A DNA stretch of 45,639 nucleotides from Sphingomonadaceae bacterium (GTDB lineage: Bacteria > Pseudomonadota > Alphaproteobacteria > Sphingomonadales > Sphingomonadaceae), in NCBI GenBank assembly GCA_947442095.1, contig CANEVG010000002.1, positions 1 to 45,639 of the forward strand, given 5' to 3'. Each line of letters begins with the position of its first letter. Within the stretch, counting starts at the first letter, position 1. The notes under the pieces were generated by a model, which was given only the letters and a program-made list of their open reading frames with translations, was not told the DNA's origin and did not search any database. A program made the position numbers and the translations under genes. This document shows, in pieces, positions 9,301 through 16,505 of the stretch.

Positions 9301-9535
9301 CGGCAATCGTGCGCACGGCGGATTCGATGCGCTGGGTGATCTGGTTTTCGATCTCAGTCGGCGCCGCACCCGGCTGGGCGATCGTGACGATCACCATCGG
9401 GAATTCGATATCGGGCTGATCCTGCACCTTCATGCCGAGGAAGGCGACGATCCCGGCCAGCGTCAGGCCAAGGAACATGACGATCGGCACGACCGGGTTG
9501 CGGATCGACCAGGCCGAAATGTTGCGGAAGTTCAT
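6362..9535 (-). CDS. RND efflux pump, HAE1 (AcrB-like) inner-membrane transporter
   Basis: A 1057-residue proton-driven multidrug exporter of the hydrophobe/amphiphile (HAE1) branch of the RND superfamily. It starts MNFRNISAWSIRNPVVPIVMFLGL with the first transmembrane helix. TM4 holds the proton-relay pair Asp403-Asp404 in GVLVDDAIVEIENIVRHM. Two large periplasmic loops (for example IGTDINAAVNEVKNAVDQVRGDLP) lie between the 12 predicted helices. ATG 9535 is chosen over upstream in-frame starts: it has GGAAAGG about 7 nt upstream and sits 16 nt after the stop of the membrane fusion gene. No outer-membrane factor gene is present nearby, so it probably uses a shared TolC-like channel. It shares a 4-nt overlap with the downstream DUF445 gene. 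Confidence 0.95.
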   Translation of the reverse strand: MNFRNISAWSIRNPVVPIVMFLGLTLAGIVAFLGMKVQDQPDIEFPMVIVTIAQPGAAPTEIENQITQRIESAVRTIAGVDTLSSTATEGSSQTMVQFTIGTDINAAVNEVKNAVDQVRGDLPEGILEPQVIKAQTSSDAIAYFAVSADDMTIEQLSWFIDDLVRKRLLSVPGMAEVERNGGVNREIAVTLDPMRMKAQGVTATQINAALRQVNLNAAGGRAEVAGSRQAVRVLGNAASAYDLSRTEIGIAGGRTIRLSDVADVRDGFSEITSIAKNNGKPVVTFSIARARGESDVSVFDDTVKELAKIEQEQGGKVHFTQLFSSVGYTKDQYKSSMSAMVEGAVLAVIVVFFFLRDWRATIVSAIAIPLSSIPTFWLMSLIGFTLNTLSLLALGLVAGVLVDDAIVEIENIVRHMRMGKSAYQAAIDAADEIGLAVVATTFSIVAVFLPVALMPGVSGQFFKNFGLTVVIAVLFSLLVARMITPMIAAYFLRAHGEEEHGNGPWIQRYMKVLTWSLDTAGVTGYRAQYPRRWLRARLRDHRLWMMGVGLGALGLTAVLFVMIPTQFFPDTDGDFSRITIEMVPGTTIEQTERKVDEVLALVKDEPEIDVALERINEGSGRVFLELKKNRERTSLEFERALAPRLQKVADARVSFMQMNGGGPGGGSGRPISVMLSGSDPELLQKTAQTLVEQMSQLKEVSAPRISADLRRPEIIITPHLDLAASLGVTTQELSQVIRIATQGEIDQNSAKFSLSDRQIPIRVKLPVASRRDLSTLENLPVPTITGGSVPLSRVATISFGSGPTSIQRYNQNRRVFVGADLPEGVVKGTADNAIKNLPIMKNLPRGVSNAAAGEDRWQAEMLFNFMVALAAGVLLVFSVLVLLYRRFISPLVNMGSLFLAPLGGLLLLVVAGQPLSLPVFIGVLMLFGIVAKNSILLIDFAIEEMARGVDKLTAITEAGHKRAQPIVMTTVAMIAGMVPTSVSIGGDGGWRAPMGIVVIGGLALSTLLTLLLVPAGFSLADGLEKRVGPWIGRRLLSYDPREAARDRRAADEAYPAE

Positions 9536-9551
9536 ATGCGGCCTTTCCGGC

Positions 9552-10787
9552 TCATGCGCCGGGGCGCGGCATGGCGGCAGATGGCTTGACCACCACGGGC
9601 CGGACCGGATCACCGGGGTTGAGGAAGCCGCCGGCGCGCATGACGACACGCTCGCTTCCGGAAAGGCCCTCGATCACCACAATACCCTGCGCGGTCACCT
9701 CACCGGTCTTGACGGCGCGGCGTTCCACCTTGTTGTTGCCGCCCACCACATAGACAAATGCGCCCTTCTGATCGGACAGGATAGCGGATTCAGGCAGGAG
9801 CGGCGCCGATACCGTACCGCTGCGGATCTGGGCGCTGGCGAAGCCGCCGGGGCGCAGCGCGGCGTTATAGGCCAGAGCGATGCGGGCAACACCTTCACGG
9901 GTCTGCGTGTCAATCGTCGGCGAAAGCTGCCAGATCTGGCCAGTGAACGGCTGGCTCATGCCCACGGGCATGACGTCGGCAGATTGGCCCACTGTCAGGC
10001 GCGCCAGATCGTTTTCGGCGAGGCGGGCCTGCATCTCGAACTCGCCATCTTTGGCAATGCGGAACAATACACCGCTGCCCGGGCTGACAATCTGCCCGGG
10101 CTCAACGCCGCGCGTCAGCACCAGGCCGGCAGCGGGTGCAATGATGTTGAGACGTGCATTGCTAGCCTGAAGCTGGCCAAGCGCCGCTGCAGCAACACGG
10201 ACCTGCGCCACCGCAGCATCGCGCGTTGCCGCAAGCCGGTCCACGTCAGCCTTGGAAATGAAACCGCGTTCGACCAGCTTTAGCGCCCGATCAAGGTTCG
10301 CCTGCGCGATCCGCGCATTGGCGCGCTGCACTTCGATATTGGCAGCCTGGCCTGCAATTTGCTCCACCTGAACCGAACGATCGACCACCGCCAGAACCTG
10401 CCCGGCCCGTACCCAGTCACCGGCATCGACCAGCACGCGTTCGACCTGACCACCTTCGCCGGCAACGCCGACCGGCATTTCGCGGCGCGCCGCGATAGTT
10501 CCGCTGGCGGTGATCGTGCCCGTCACGCTGGTGCGACCCGGGGTGATGACACTGACCGACTGGGACTGCCCGCCCTTGCCTGCACCGGCACTCGGGACAG
10601 CGGGCGCGCGGTGCATGAGGTACCACGCAAGGCCAAGGGCCAGCACGATCAGAACTGCAACAAGAATGACCCTTACCCGGCTATCGCCGGGCAATGACGA
10701 AGGACCGAAGCCATCGTGATCGATAGCCGGTTCCGGAGCGGACTGAAGACCGGGTTTGATCGTCGATTCATAATTCATGTCGTTCAC
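9552..10787 (-). CDS. RND efflux periplasmic adaptor (membrane fusion protein)
   Basis: A 411-residue HlyD/AcrA-type adaptor that bridges the RND pump encoded next and an outer-membrane channel. After a cytoplasmic N-terminal tail of about 40 residues comes one membrane helix (VRVILVAVLIVLALGLAWYLM). A barrel-sandwich (lipoyl-like) domain follows (VERVLVDAGDWVRAGQVLAVVD), interrupted by a coiled-coil hairpin (IEVQRANARIAQANLDRALKLVERGFISKADVDRLAATRD), then beta-barrel and membrane-proximal domains. GTG 10787 follows GAAGG closely; ATG 10778 is the alternative. The adaptor-pump order is standard. A dyad about 75-100 nt upstream may be an operator. Confidence 0.93.
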   Translation of the reverse strand: MNDMNYESTIKPGLQSAPEPAIDHDGFGPSSLPGDSRVRVILVAVLIVLALGLAWYLMHRAPAVPSAGAGKGGQSQSVSVITPGRTSVTGTITASGTIAARREMPVGVAGEGGQVERVLVDAGDWVRAGQVLAVVDRSVQVEQIAGQAANIEVQRANARIAQANLDRALKLVERGFISKADVDRLAATRDAAVAQVRVAAAALGQLQASNARLNIIAPAAGLVLTRGVEPGQIVSPGSGVLFRIAKDGEFEMQARLAENDLARLTVGQSADVMPVGMSQPFTGQIWQLSPTIDTQTREGVARIALAYNAALRPGGFASAQIRSGTVSAPLLPESAILSDQKGAFVYVVGGNNKVERRAVKTGEVTAQGIVVIEGLSGSERVVMRAGGFLNPGDPVRPVVVKPSAAMPRPGA

Positions 10788-11113
10788 GTGCCTTCGTCCC
10801 GGTCGGACCACCTTAACGCCGCAGGCAAGGAAATACCCTGCGTTTGCGCTCACGTTCGCCCAAGTGTATTACAGGTGTATATCACTTATCGCAAGCGCGG
10901 GCTCTTTAGCATAGGCCCGTTCCGCGTCGGTCTTAACCGTCCATCCGACGAGGCGCAATTATGCCTCGACCAAGCGGATGTTTACTCTGGACGACCGTTG
11001 CTGCGATGCAACCGAATTCGATCTGGTGAAGGCGCCTCCTCGTGCAGGGCCGGGCGACCCGGGCTTGGCTTCGAGGCCGGGGCACGTGCGGATCAGTAAA
11101 TCGCGAACCACAA
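10788..11113. other. Non-coding region upstream of the efflux operon
   Basis: No convincing gene was found in this stretch (open frames here have no recognisable protein and poor starts). It holds the probable efflux-operon promoter and operator (10862-10887), and it ends at the sciP terminator. No divergently encoded repressor is present, unlike many acrR/mexR-type loci. Confidence 0.5.
10862..10887 (-). promoter_or_regulatory. Imperfect dyad, candidate operator of the efflux operon
   Basis: Arms AAGTGtatTACA and TGTatatCACTT flank a 2-nt centre, with 9 of 12 positions complementary. It lies 75-100 nt upstream of the adaptor start in an AT-rich patch that also offers TATACA and TAATAC as -10-like hexamers on the minus strand. 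This arrangement is typical of TetR/MarR-type control of RND pumps; the assignment is inferential. Confidence 0.4.
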
Positions 11114-11143
11114 AGAAAAGCCGCCCCGTTCTCGGGGCGGCCA
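11111..11143 (-). terminator. Rho-independent terminator after sciP
   Basis: A perfect 9-bp stem (GCCGCCCCG at 11120-11128 and CGGGGCGGC at 11133-11141, loop TTCT) is followed on the minus strand by TTTTCTTTG. It lies about 50 nt past the sciP stop and would also insulate the efflux promoter. Confidence 0.8.
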
Positions 11144-11191
11144 TCTTCTTGGGACACGTCGCGCTAGCAAGGCGGCGAAAACCACGCTGGA

Positions 11192-11491
11192 TCAGTATTT
11201 GAGCTGGCGCTCGTACAGATCGCGGTAGTGCTGAATGCGCGTGACCCGAAGACCTTGCATGCCGGAACGATCCACAGCCCGCTGCCAGGACGCGAATTCC
11301 TCGAGCGTGAGGTTGTAACGCTGGCACACCTCATCGATCGTTAGCAGACCACCGTTAACCGCAGCCACCACTTCGGCCTTGCGGCGCACCACCCAGCGGG
11401 TTGTGGACGGCGGCGGAAGGCTATCAATGGACAGCGGCTCACCAAGAGGGCCAATAACTTGCGACGGCTTGATTTTCTGGTTCTCAATCAT
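11192..11491 (-). CDS. sciP: CtrA inhibitor SciP (DUF1153)
   Basis: A 99-residue DUF1153 protein. From MIENQKIKPSQVIGPLGEP through WVVRRKAEVVAAVNGG to LTLEEFASWQRAVDRSGMQGL and RVTRIQHYRDLYERQLKY it matches the SciP family along its whole length. In Caulobacter SciP is a small helix-turn-helix protein that binds DNA and CtrA and holds back CtrA-dependent transcription in G1 cells. ATG 11491 gives the conserved N-terminus; the frame is open further upstream (to ATG 11566), but that extension is not family-like. It is monocistronic with its own terminator. A TTAA-N7-TTTA element 93-107 nt upstream of the start fits CtrA control. Confidence 0.93.
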   Translation of the reverse strand: MIENQKIKPSQVIGPLGEPLSIDSLPPPSTTRWVVRRKAEVVAAVNGGLLTIDEVCQRYNLTLEEFASWQRAVDRSGMQGLRVTRIQHYRDLYERQLKY

Positions 11492-11966
11492 GGCAATTCT
11501 CGTCTGGTCGGCGCCGCGCAGCGGCGTTCGGGGCTGGCCTTTCAATGCCCCGCTCGCCGTTTCCATTCGCTGAAGAGGCGGGGTTAACGGTCACTTTAGA
11601 TTGCGCTTCAACGCTATTGAGCAACGCTGCAGCCGAAGAATGGAAGCTGGCCCGCTGTCCTTCCACACTAGGTTCCAGCGCGGCGTCTGCTCCCGAAAAA
11701 GTTCCCGCAAGGACACGTCGCGTGTCGTGCGCAGCAACAAGCCGAGCGCAGAGTTCGCTCCAGCCAAGGGGGCGCAACCCCTGGCGCGGATCGCCCGGCT
11801 CCGGTGGCCGTGAATCGGTAAACCTCATGTCCATGAGGGGGCCTCTAACCCAGCCAGGTATAAAGGACGGTAAAGGCAGCCTTCATCAAGAGTTAGGTTT
11901 TGGCTGGACCGAACCGATTGCAGCTGGCCGTTTTTTGCCCTGCCACTGCGGCACAAAACCGCCTAT
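11492..11966. other. Intergenic region between divergent sciP and mnmA
   Basis: About 475 bases with no supported protein gene. Seen in it: the CtrA-like element at 11584-11598, and a small hairpin CCTCAT-GTCC-ATGAGG at 11823-11838. It must contain the divergent promoters of sciP and mnmA. Its size would allow a small RNA, but nothing in the sequence proves one. Confidence 0.5.
11584..11598. promoter_or_regulatory. Near-consensus CtrA box upstream of sciP
   Basis: TTAA at 11584-11587, a 7-nt spacer, then TTTA at 11595-11598. The alphaproteobacterial CtrA consensus is TTAA-N7-TTAA, so this differs by one base. Its position upstream of sciP, a gene reported to be CtrA-dependent in Caulobacter, raises the prior; the motif alone is short and could occur by chance. 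Confidence 0.4.
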
Positions 11967-13184
11967 GTGGCCAATATGCTGAATTCTACAGGCCCGCATA
12001 GCGCTCACGCCACGGCTGCCAGCGACACCCAGGGCCTCGCTTTTGACCAGGGCGCTGCCGCAAACCTTTTTGCATTTTCCTCTGGTTCCCGCCCGCGGCG
12101 AATCGTTGTGGCCATGTCTGGCGGGGTCGACAGCTCAGTTGTGGCCGGGCTTGCGGCGGCGAGCGGCGCCGAAGTCATCGGTATCACCCTGCAGCTTTAC
12201 GACTATGGCGCAGCGACCGGCCGGAAGGGCGCATGCTGCGCCGGGGACGACATTCGCGACGCGCGTGCCGTCGCCGACCGTCTGGGCATCGCACACTATG
12301 TGTTCGACCATGAGTCGCGTTTCCGGGAGGACGTGGTAGACCGGTTTGCCGAGGATTATCTGGCCGGACGCACTCCGATCCCGTGCATTCGATGCAACAT
12401 GGGGCCCAAGTTCACCGATCTTTTCGCAATGGCCCGCGATCTGGGCGCGGATTGCCTTGCCACCGGGCATTATGTTCAGCGGATCGAGGGCGTAAACGGA
12501 CCCGAACTCCACCGCGCGGTGGATCCGGCCCGCGACCAGTCCTACTTTCTGTACGGGACGACCGACGAGCAGCTCGCCTTCCTGCGTTTCCCGCTGGGCG
12601 GCCTGCCCAAAAGCGACGTGCGCGCCATCGCAGCAAGCCTCGGCCTTGGCGTGGCAGCCAAGCCCGACAGTCAGGACATCTGCTTCGTGCCCGACGGCGA
12701 TTATGCCGCAATCGTGACCAAAGTGCGGCCTGAAGGCGCAGCTCCGGGCGACATCGTCCATGCCGCGACCGGCGAAGTGCTCGGCGCGCATCGCGGGGTG
12801 ATCCACTACACCGTAGGCCAGCGGCGCGGGCTGGAAATCGGCGGACAGGCAGAGCCGCTTTATGTGATTGCGCTCGATGCGCCGGGCCGGCGCGTGCTGG
12901 TCGGCCCCAAGGCGCTGCTAGCCGTCGGTGCAGCTTTAATCTGCGAAACCAACCGGATCGGCCCGGTGCCAAAGGGCACGCCGCTGACCGCCAAAGTGCG
13001 CTCGCTGGCCAAGCCGGTCCCGATTGTGCTGGAAGGCGTACCGGGCGAGGGCGTCACGTGCACGATGCGGTTCATTCAGCCGGAATTCGGCGTGGCTCCA
13101 GGCCAGGCGGCGGTGCTTTATGCGGGTGAGCGTGTTATTGGTGGTGGTTGGATCGAAAGCACGACGCCTTGGGTTGGCAGCTGA
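11967..13184 (+). CDS. mnmA: tRNA-uridine 2-sulfurtransferase MnmA
   Basis: A 405-residue enzyme that inserts sulfur at C2 of the wobble uridine (U34) of tRNA for Lys, Glu and Gln. The PP-loop ATP site SGGVDSS lies near residue 51 in RRIVVAMSGGVDSSVVAGLA. Two catalytic cysteines are expected: one in PCIRCNMGPKF and one in KPDSQDICFVPDGDY, both present. The N-terminal 40 residues before the PP-loop are longer than in many homologues. The start is GTG 11967 or ATG 11976. It stands alone, facing a minus-strand gene that ends 5 nt after its stop. Confidence 0.96.
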   Translation: MANMLNSTGPHSAHATAASDTQGLAFDQGAAANLFAFSSGSRPRRIVVAMSGGVDSSVVAGLAAASGAEVIGITLQLYDYGAATGRKGACCAGDDIRDARAVADRLGIAHYVFDHESRFREDVVDRFAEDYLAGRTPIPCIRCNMGPKFTDLFAMARDLGADCLATGHYVQRIEGVNGPELHRAVDPARDQSYFLYGTTDEQLAFLRFPLGGLPKSDVRAIAASLGLGVAAKPDSQDICFVPDGDYAAIVTKVRPEGAAPGDIVHAATGEVLGAHRGVIHYTVGQRRGLEIGGQAEPLYVIALDAPGRRVLVGPKALLAVGAALICETNRIGPVPKGTPLTAKVRSLAKPVPIVLEGVPGEGVTCTMRFIQPEFGVAPGQAAVLYAGERVIGGGWIESTTPWVGS

Positions 13185-13188
13185 TCCG

Positions 13189-13563
13189 TCAGCCTTTCCA
13201 TGGCTCCAGCACGCAGCCCCAGCCTTTGCGGTAGGTTGCGGTCTGCCGCGCGACGAGCGGGAACCGCGCGGTTACGCTGCGCTCGGTCGCATCTTCCGAG
13301 AGGGTGATCAGGCCCATGCCGGGTTCGAAATCCTTGCGGCAATCGCCAAGTTGGCGCCCGCCGACAAAGCGGCACGAACACGCCACACGCGCACCAAACG
13401 CGGCCCCTGTCAGCGCATAGCCATGCAGTTGCGGCCAAGCAAAAGCACCCGCTCCCGCCACCAGCAGCAGCACAAGCAGAGCCCAGCGCGGCACTCGGCT
13501 GCGGCGAGGCTGCCCGGAAAGGGACGGCTGATTTGAGGATGAGGACGGTTTCGCCATTGCCAT
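13189..13563 (-). CDS. Small Cys-containing membrane-anchored protein, divergent to a serine hydrolase
   Basis: A 124-residue protein with a basic, Ser-rich N-terminus, one membrane helix at about 27-43 (RWALLVLLLVAGAGAFAW) and a short periplasmic part with four cysteines (62, 64, 75, 117) in ACSCRFVGGRQLGDC and YRKGWGCVLEPW. I do not know a named family. The patterns resemble the N-terminal segment found before the catalytic domain in some larger serine hydrolases (CSxxFVxGR ... YRxGxGC). This recollection is untested. The divergently transcribed neighbour, 32 nt away, is a serine hydrolase without that segment, which suggests a split two-gene version. Start is uncertain (ATG 13563 or 13557); no good ribosome binding site is seen. 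Confidence 0.6.
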   Translation of the reverse strand: MAMAKPSSSSNQPSLSGQPRRSRVPRWALLVLLLVAGAGAFAWPQLHGYALTGAAFGARVACSCRFVGGRQLGDCRKDFEPGMGLITLSEDATERSVTARFPLVARQTATYRKGWGCVLEPWKG

Positions 13564-13595
13564 TGGGGGTCGATCTGGAGGAAGGCTGGCCGCCA

Positions 13596-14717
13596 ATGGC
13601 CCGCAATGTTTTCGCCTTTATCGCTCCGCTCATGCTTGCGCCAGCCTTGTTCGGTTGCAGCGCTTCAGCCCCGATCACGACACCGCCGCTCTCGCCTGAA
13701 GCGCTGGCGGCAGTTGTCCACAACCCGACGGTTCCGCGTGAGGCGCTGGCGAGGGCGGTCGATGCGCTGTTCACCGATCCGGCAGCGCAGGAGACCCGCG
13801 CGGTCATCGTGATACAGGACGGTCGCGTGCTCGCGCAGCGTTATGCCCCCGGCTACCACGAGAACACCCGCTTTGTGAGTTGGTCGATGGCCAAGTCAGT
13901 CACCGGCGTGATGATCGGCATGCTGATTTCCGATGGGCGACTGCGGCTGGACGAACCCGCGCCGATCCCGGCCTGGCAGCGCCCAGGCGATCCGCGGGGC
14001 GAGATCACGCTGCGTCAACTGCTGCAGATGCGGTCCGGCTTACGCCACGGCGAGGCAGTTCTGCCACCCTTCCAATCGGATGAAGTGCGCATGCTGTTCC
14101 TTGACGGGCGCGATGCCATGGCGCGCTACGCCGAAGACCAGCCGCTGCAATTCGAGCCGGGACAAAAGTGGGTCTATTCCAGCGCGACCAGCGTGATTCT
14201 GGCTGATCTCGCCGCCCGCGTGCTCTCCCCCGCGCCCGATCCGGAAAGCCGCCGCCACGCTGTAGCCGATTATCTGCGCACGCGCCTCTTCGAACCCGTG
14301 GGCATGCATTCGATGCTGCCCGAATTCGATGCATCGGGCACGCTGATCGGCGGCAGCCTGATCCACGGTACGGCGCGCGACTGGGCACGCTTCGGCGAAT
14401 TCATGCGCAACCGTGGGGCAGTCTCGGGTGCGCAACTCCTGCCGCGCCAATGGATCGATTTCATGGTCACGCCCTCTCTGCGCGAGGCGCAGTACGGCGC
14501 GCAGATCTGGCTCAACCGCACGCCGACAACGGGCAAACCCGCGTTGTTTCCGGATCGCGGCCCACGTGATCTATTTGCCTGCCTCGGGCATCTTGGCCAA
14601 TATGTGCTGGTATCCCCATCGCGCCGGCTGGTCGTGGTCCGGCTGGGCAAGACGCAAGAAGACAAGCTTGATCCAGTGACGAGCCGGCTCGGCGAACTCG
14701 TTTCGCTGTTCAAGTAG
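13596..14717 (+). CDS. Lipoprotein serine hydrolase, class C beta-lactamase fold
   Basis: A 373-residue hydrolase related to beta-lactamase class C and 6-aminohexanoate-dimer hydrolase. Its nucleophile motif is SMAK (Ser97-Lys100) in RFVSWSMAKSVTG, with a second motif YSS (Tyr194) in KWVYSSATS. The N-terminus MARNVFAFIAPLMLAPALFGC ends in a lipobox with Cys21, so the mature protein is probably lipid-anchored in the periplasm. ATG 13596 follows GGAGGAAGG (13578-13586). It is a distant paralogue of the hydrolase at the window start. The divergent small protein at 13189-13563 may act with it. Substrate unknown. Confidence 0.88.
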   Translation: MARNVFAFIAPLMLAPALFGCSASAPITTPPLSPEALAAVVHNPTVPREALARAVDALFTDPAAQETRAVIVIQDGRVLAQRYAPGYHENTRFVSWSMAKSVTGVMIGMLISDGRLRLDEPAPIPAWQRPGDPRGEITLRQLLQMRSGLRHGEAVLPPFQSDEVRMLFLDGRDAMARYAEDQPLQFEPGQKWVYSSATSVILADLAARVLSPAPDPESRRHAVADYLRTRLFEPVGMHSMLPEFDASGTLIGGSLIHGTARDWARFGEFMRNRGAVSGAQLLPRQWIDFMVTPSLREAQYGAQIWLNRTPTTGKPALFPDRGPRDLFACLGHLGQYVLVSPSRRLVVVRLGKTQEDKLDPVTSRLGELVSLFK

Positions 14718-14727
14718 AGCGCCTTGT

Positions 14728-15711
14728 TCAAGTAGAGCGGGCCGGGCCGCCTTGCACCATGAGTGCCGGACTCTCCCCATCGGGACCCGCCGTCAGCAGA
14801 TCGCTCGCCCCCAGCGCCGGCTCATCGACAAGGCCTTCCGGATCGGGGTGAATCAGGATTTCGATCCCGGGAAACGCGGCAAGCAGTTTGTCCTCGATCT
14901 CATCCATCACGCGGTGGGCTTCGGTCACGGTCATGCGGCCATCGACCCAGACGTGAAACTGCACGAAATCGCGATTGCCACTGGTGCGGGTGCGCAGGTC
15001 GTGGAGGCCCTTCAGCTCCGGATGCTGGGCCACGACTTCCAGAAACCGCTCGCGCTTTTCCAGCGGCCATTCGTGATCCATCAGCTGTTCGATCGCGGCC
15101 TGCGATGCCCCCCATGCCCCCCAGCCGAGCCATAGAGCAATGCCGAAGGCAAATACGGCATCAGCCCCCGCCAGACCAAGCCAGTGATCAAGCGCGAGCG
15201 CAGCGATGACCGCCAGATTGAGCAGCAGGTCGGACTGATAGTGCACGTTGTCGGTTGTGATCGCGAGGCTGCCGGTGGCGCGGATCACGCGGCGCTGATA
15301 GGCCAGCAGCGCAAACGTTGCGGCCATGGCAATGCCCGAAACCAGAACGCCGGTTTCCGCTTCTGCCGGACGAACGCCGCCCAGAAAGGATTCGATCGCC
15401 CGGTACGCAATCCCCAGCGCCGAAAGCGAGATCAGCACCACCTGGAACATCGCCGCCAGCGATTCCGCCTTGCCGTGGCCGAAGCGGTGGTTGGCATCCG
15501 CCGGCTGCGCGCCGATCCAGACGCCGAGCAGCGTGGCCAGACTGGCAATCAGATCGAGCCCGGTATCGGCAAGGCTGCCAAGCATGGCCGTCGATCCGGT
15601 CGAAATCACCGCATAGGCCTTCATGCCCAGCAGCAGCAGGGCCACCGCAATGCTGGCATAAGCTGCCCGGCGATTAAGGGCGCCGTGATCGGGGCTGCTG
15701 GTCATGTCCAT
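14728..15711 (-). CDS. Cation diffusion facilitator (FieF/CzcD-like metal exporter)
   Basis: A 327-residue CDF transporter that would export divalent metal (Zn2+, Fe2+ or similar) in exchange for protons. TM2 carries SLADTGLDLIASL and TM5 NVHYQSDLLLNLAV, giving the paired D-x-x-x-D/H-x-x-x-D type metal site (here Asp plus Asp and His plus Asp). HRFGHGKAESLAAMFQ is the conserved loop after TM2. The cytoplasmic C-terminal domain (FVQFHVWVDGRMTVTEAHRVMDEIEDKL) matches the dimerising zinc-sensing domain. ATG 15711 or 15705 is the start; longer in-frame extension would run into pdxH. It lies 17 nt after pdxH, so the two are probably one operon. Confidence 0.92.
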   Translation of the reverse strand: MDMTSSPDHGALNRRAAYASIAVALLLLGMKAYAVISTGSTAMLGSLADTGLDLIASLATLLGVWIGAQPADANHRFGHGKAESLAAMFQVVLISLSALGIAYRAIESFLGGVRPAEAETGVLVSGIAMAATFALLAYQRRVIRATGSLAITTDNVHYQSDLLLNLAVIAALALDHWLGLAGADAVFAFGIALWLGWGAWGASQAAIEQLMDHEWPLEKRERFLEVVAQHPELKGLHDLRTRTSGNRDFVQFHVWVDGRMTVTEAHRVMDEIEDKLLAAFPGIEILIHPDPEGLVDEPALGASDLLTAGPDGESPALMVQGGPARST

Positions 15712-15728
15712 GGGCTGGTTCTCATGCC

Positions 15729-16343
15729 TCAAGGGTAAAGCAGCGAACTGCTCCACAAGCCGCCTTCGGGCCGGACGAAGCGGCGACGCTCGTGCAGGCG
15801 GAAGCTGCGGTCCTGCCAGAACTCGATCGCGCGAGGGGTTACACGGTAGCCGGACCAATGCGCGGGTCGCGGCACATTGCCATCGGGATATTCGGCGCTG
15901 AGGGCATCGACCCGCGCGAGATAGGCCTCCCGCGAAGGCAGCGGACGCGACTGATCGGACGCTGCCGAACCGAGCCTCGACTGGGGGTGGCGGCTGGCGA
16001 AGTAGGCGTCAGCCTCGGCCGGGGTCACTTCGGTGACCGCGCCTTCGATGCGGATCTGGCGGCGCAGGCTCTTCCAATGAAACAGCAGGGCGACTTCCGG
16101 ATTGGCGGCCAGCTCTCCGCCCTTGCGGCTTTCGAAATTGGTATAGAACACGAAGCCATCCGGGCCATGACCCTTGAGCAGCACCATCCGCACCGATGGC
16201 AGCGCGCCCGGTGTCGCGGTGGCGAGCGCCATGGCATTGGGATCGTTGAGTTCCCTGGCCTGCGCTTCGGCAAACCAGGCCTCGAAAATGGCGAAGGGGT
16301 CGCGGTCGGGGATCGCGTCGGAATCGGGGGTCTGGGTTGCCAC
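15729..16343 (-). CDS. pdxH: Pyridoxamine 5'-phosphate oxidase
   Basis: A 204-residue FMN enzyme that oxidises pyridoxine or pyridoxamine 5'-phosphate to pyridoxal 5'-phosphate. Conserved blocks: RMVLLKGHGPDGFVFYTNFESRKGGEL (FMN and substrate contacts), FHWKSLRRQIRIEGAV, FASRHPQSRLGSAASDQS, and the C-terminal signature IEFWQDRSFRLHERRRF ending in LYP. The frame stays open far upstream across the divergent dnaJ gene, but homology begins only here; GTG 16343 has AGGA about 9 nt upstream. Promoter elements for pdxH and the divergent dnaJ must lie in the 162-nt gap. Confidence 0.95.
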   Translation of the reverse strand: MATQTPDSDAIPDRDPFAIFEAWFAEAQARELNDPNAMALATATPGALPSVRMVLLKGHGPDGFVFYTNFESRKGGELAANPEVALLFHWKSLRRQIRIEGAVTEVTPAEADAYFASRHPQSRLGSAASDQSRPLPSREAYLARVDALSAEYPDGNVPRPAHWSGYRVTPRAIEFWQDRSFRLHERRRFVRPEGGLWSSSLLYP

Positions 16344-16505
16344 TGATGCTGTCCTGTAAGCCTGGCCGATGGGCCTGAAACGGCATCCGGTGCGTTGATG
16401 GGGATCAATCACAAGGGCGCCCAAAGCTGGCATGGCCCTAAACCATGACACTCCTACTGCAAAGCGAGCCTTGCGGGTAACCCCGTGCAACCCTAACTGA
16501 GACTT

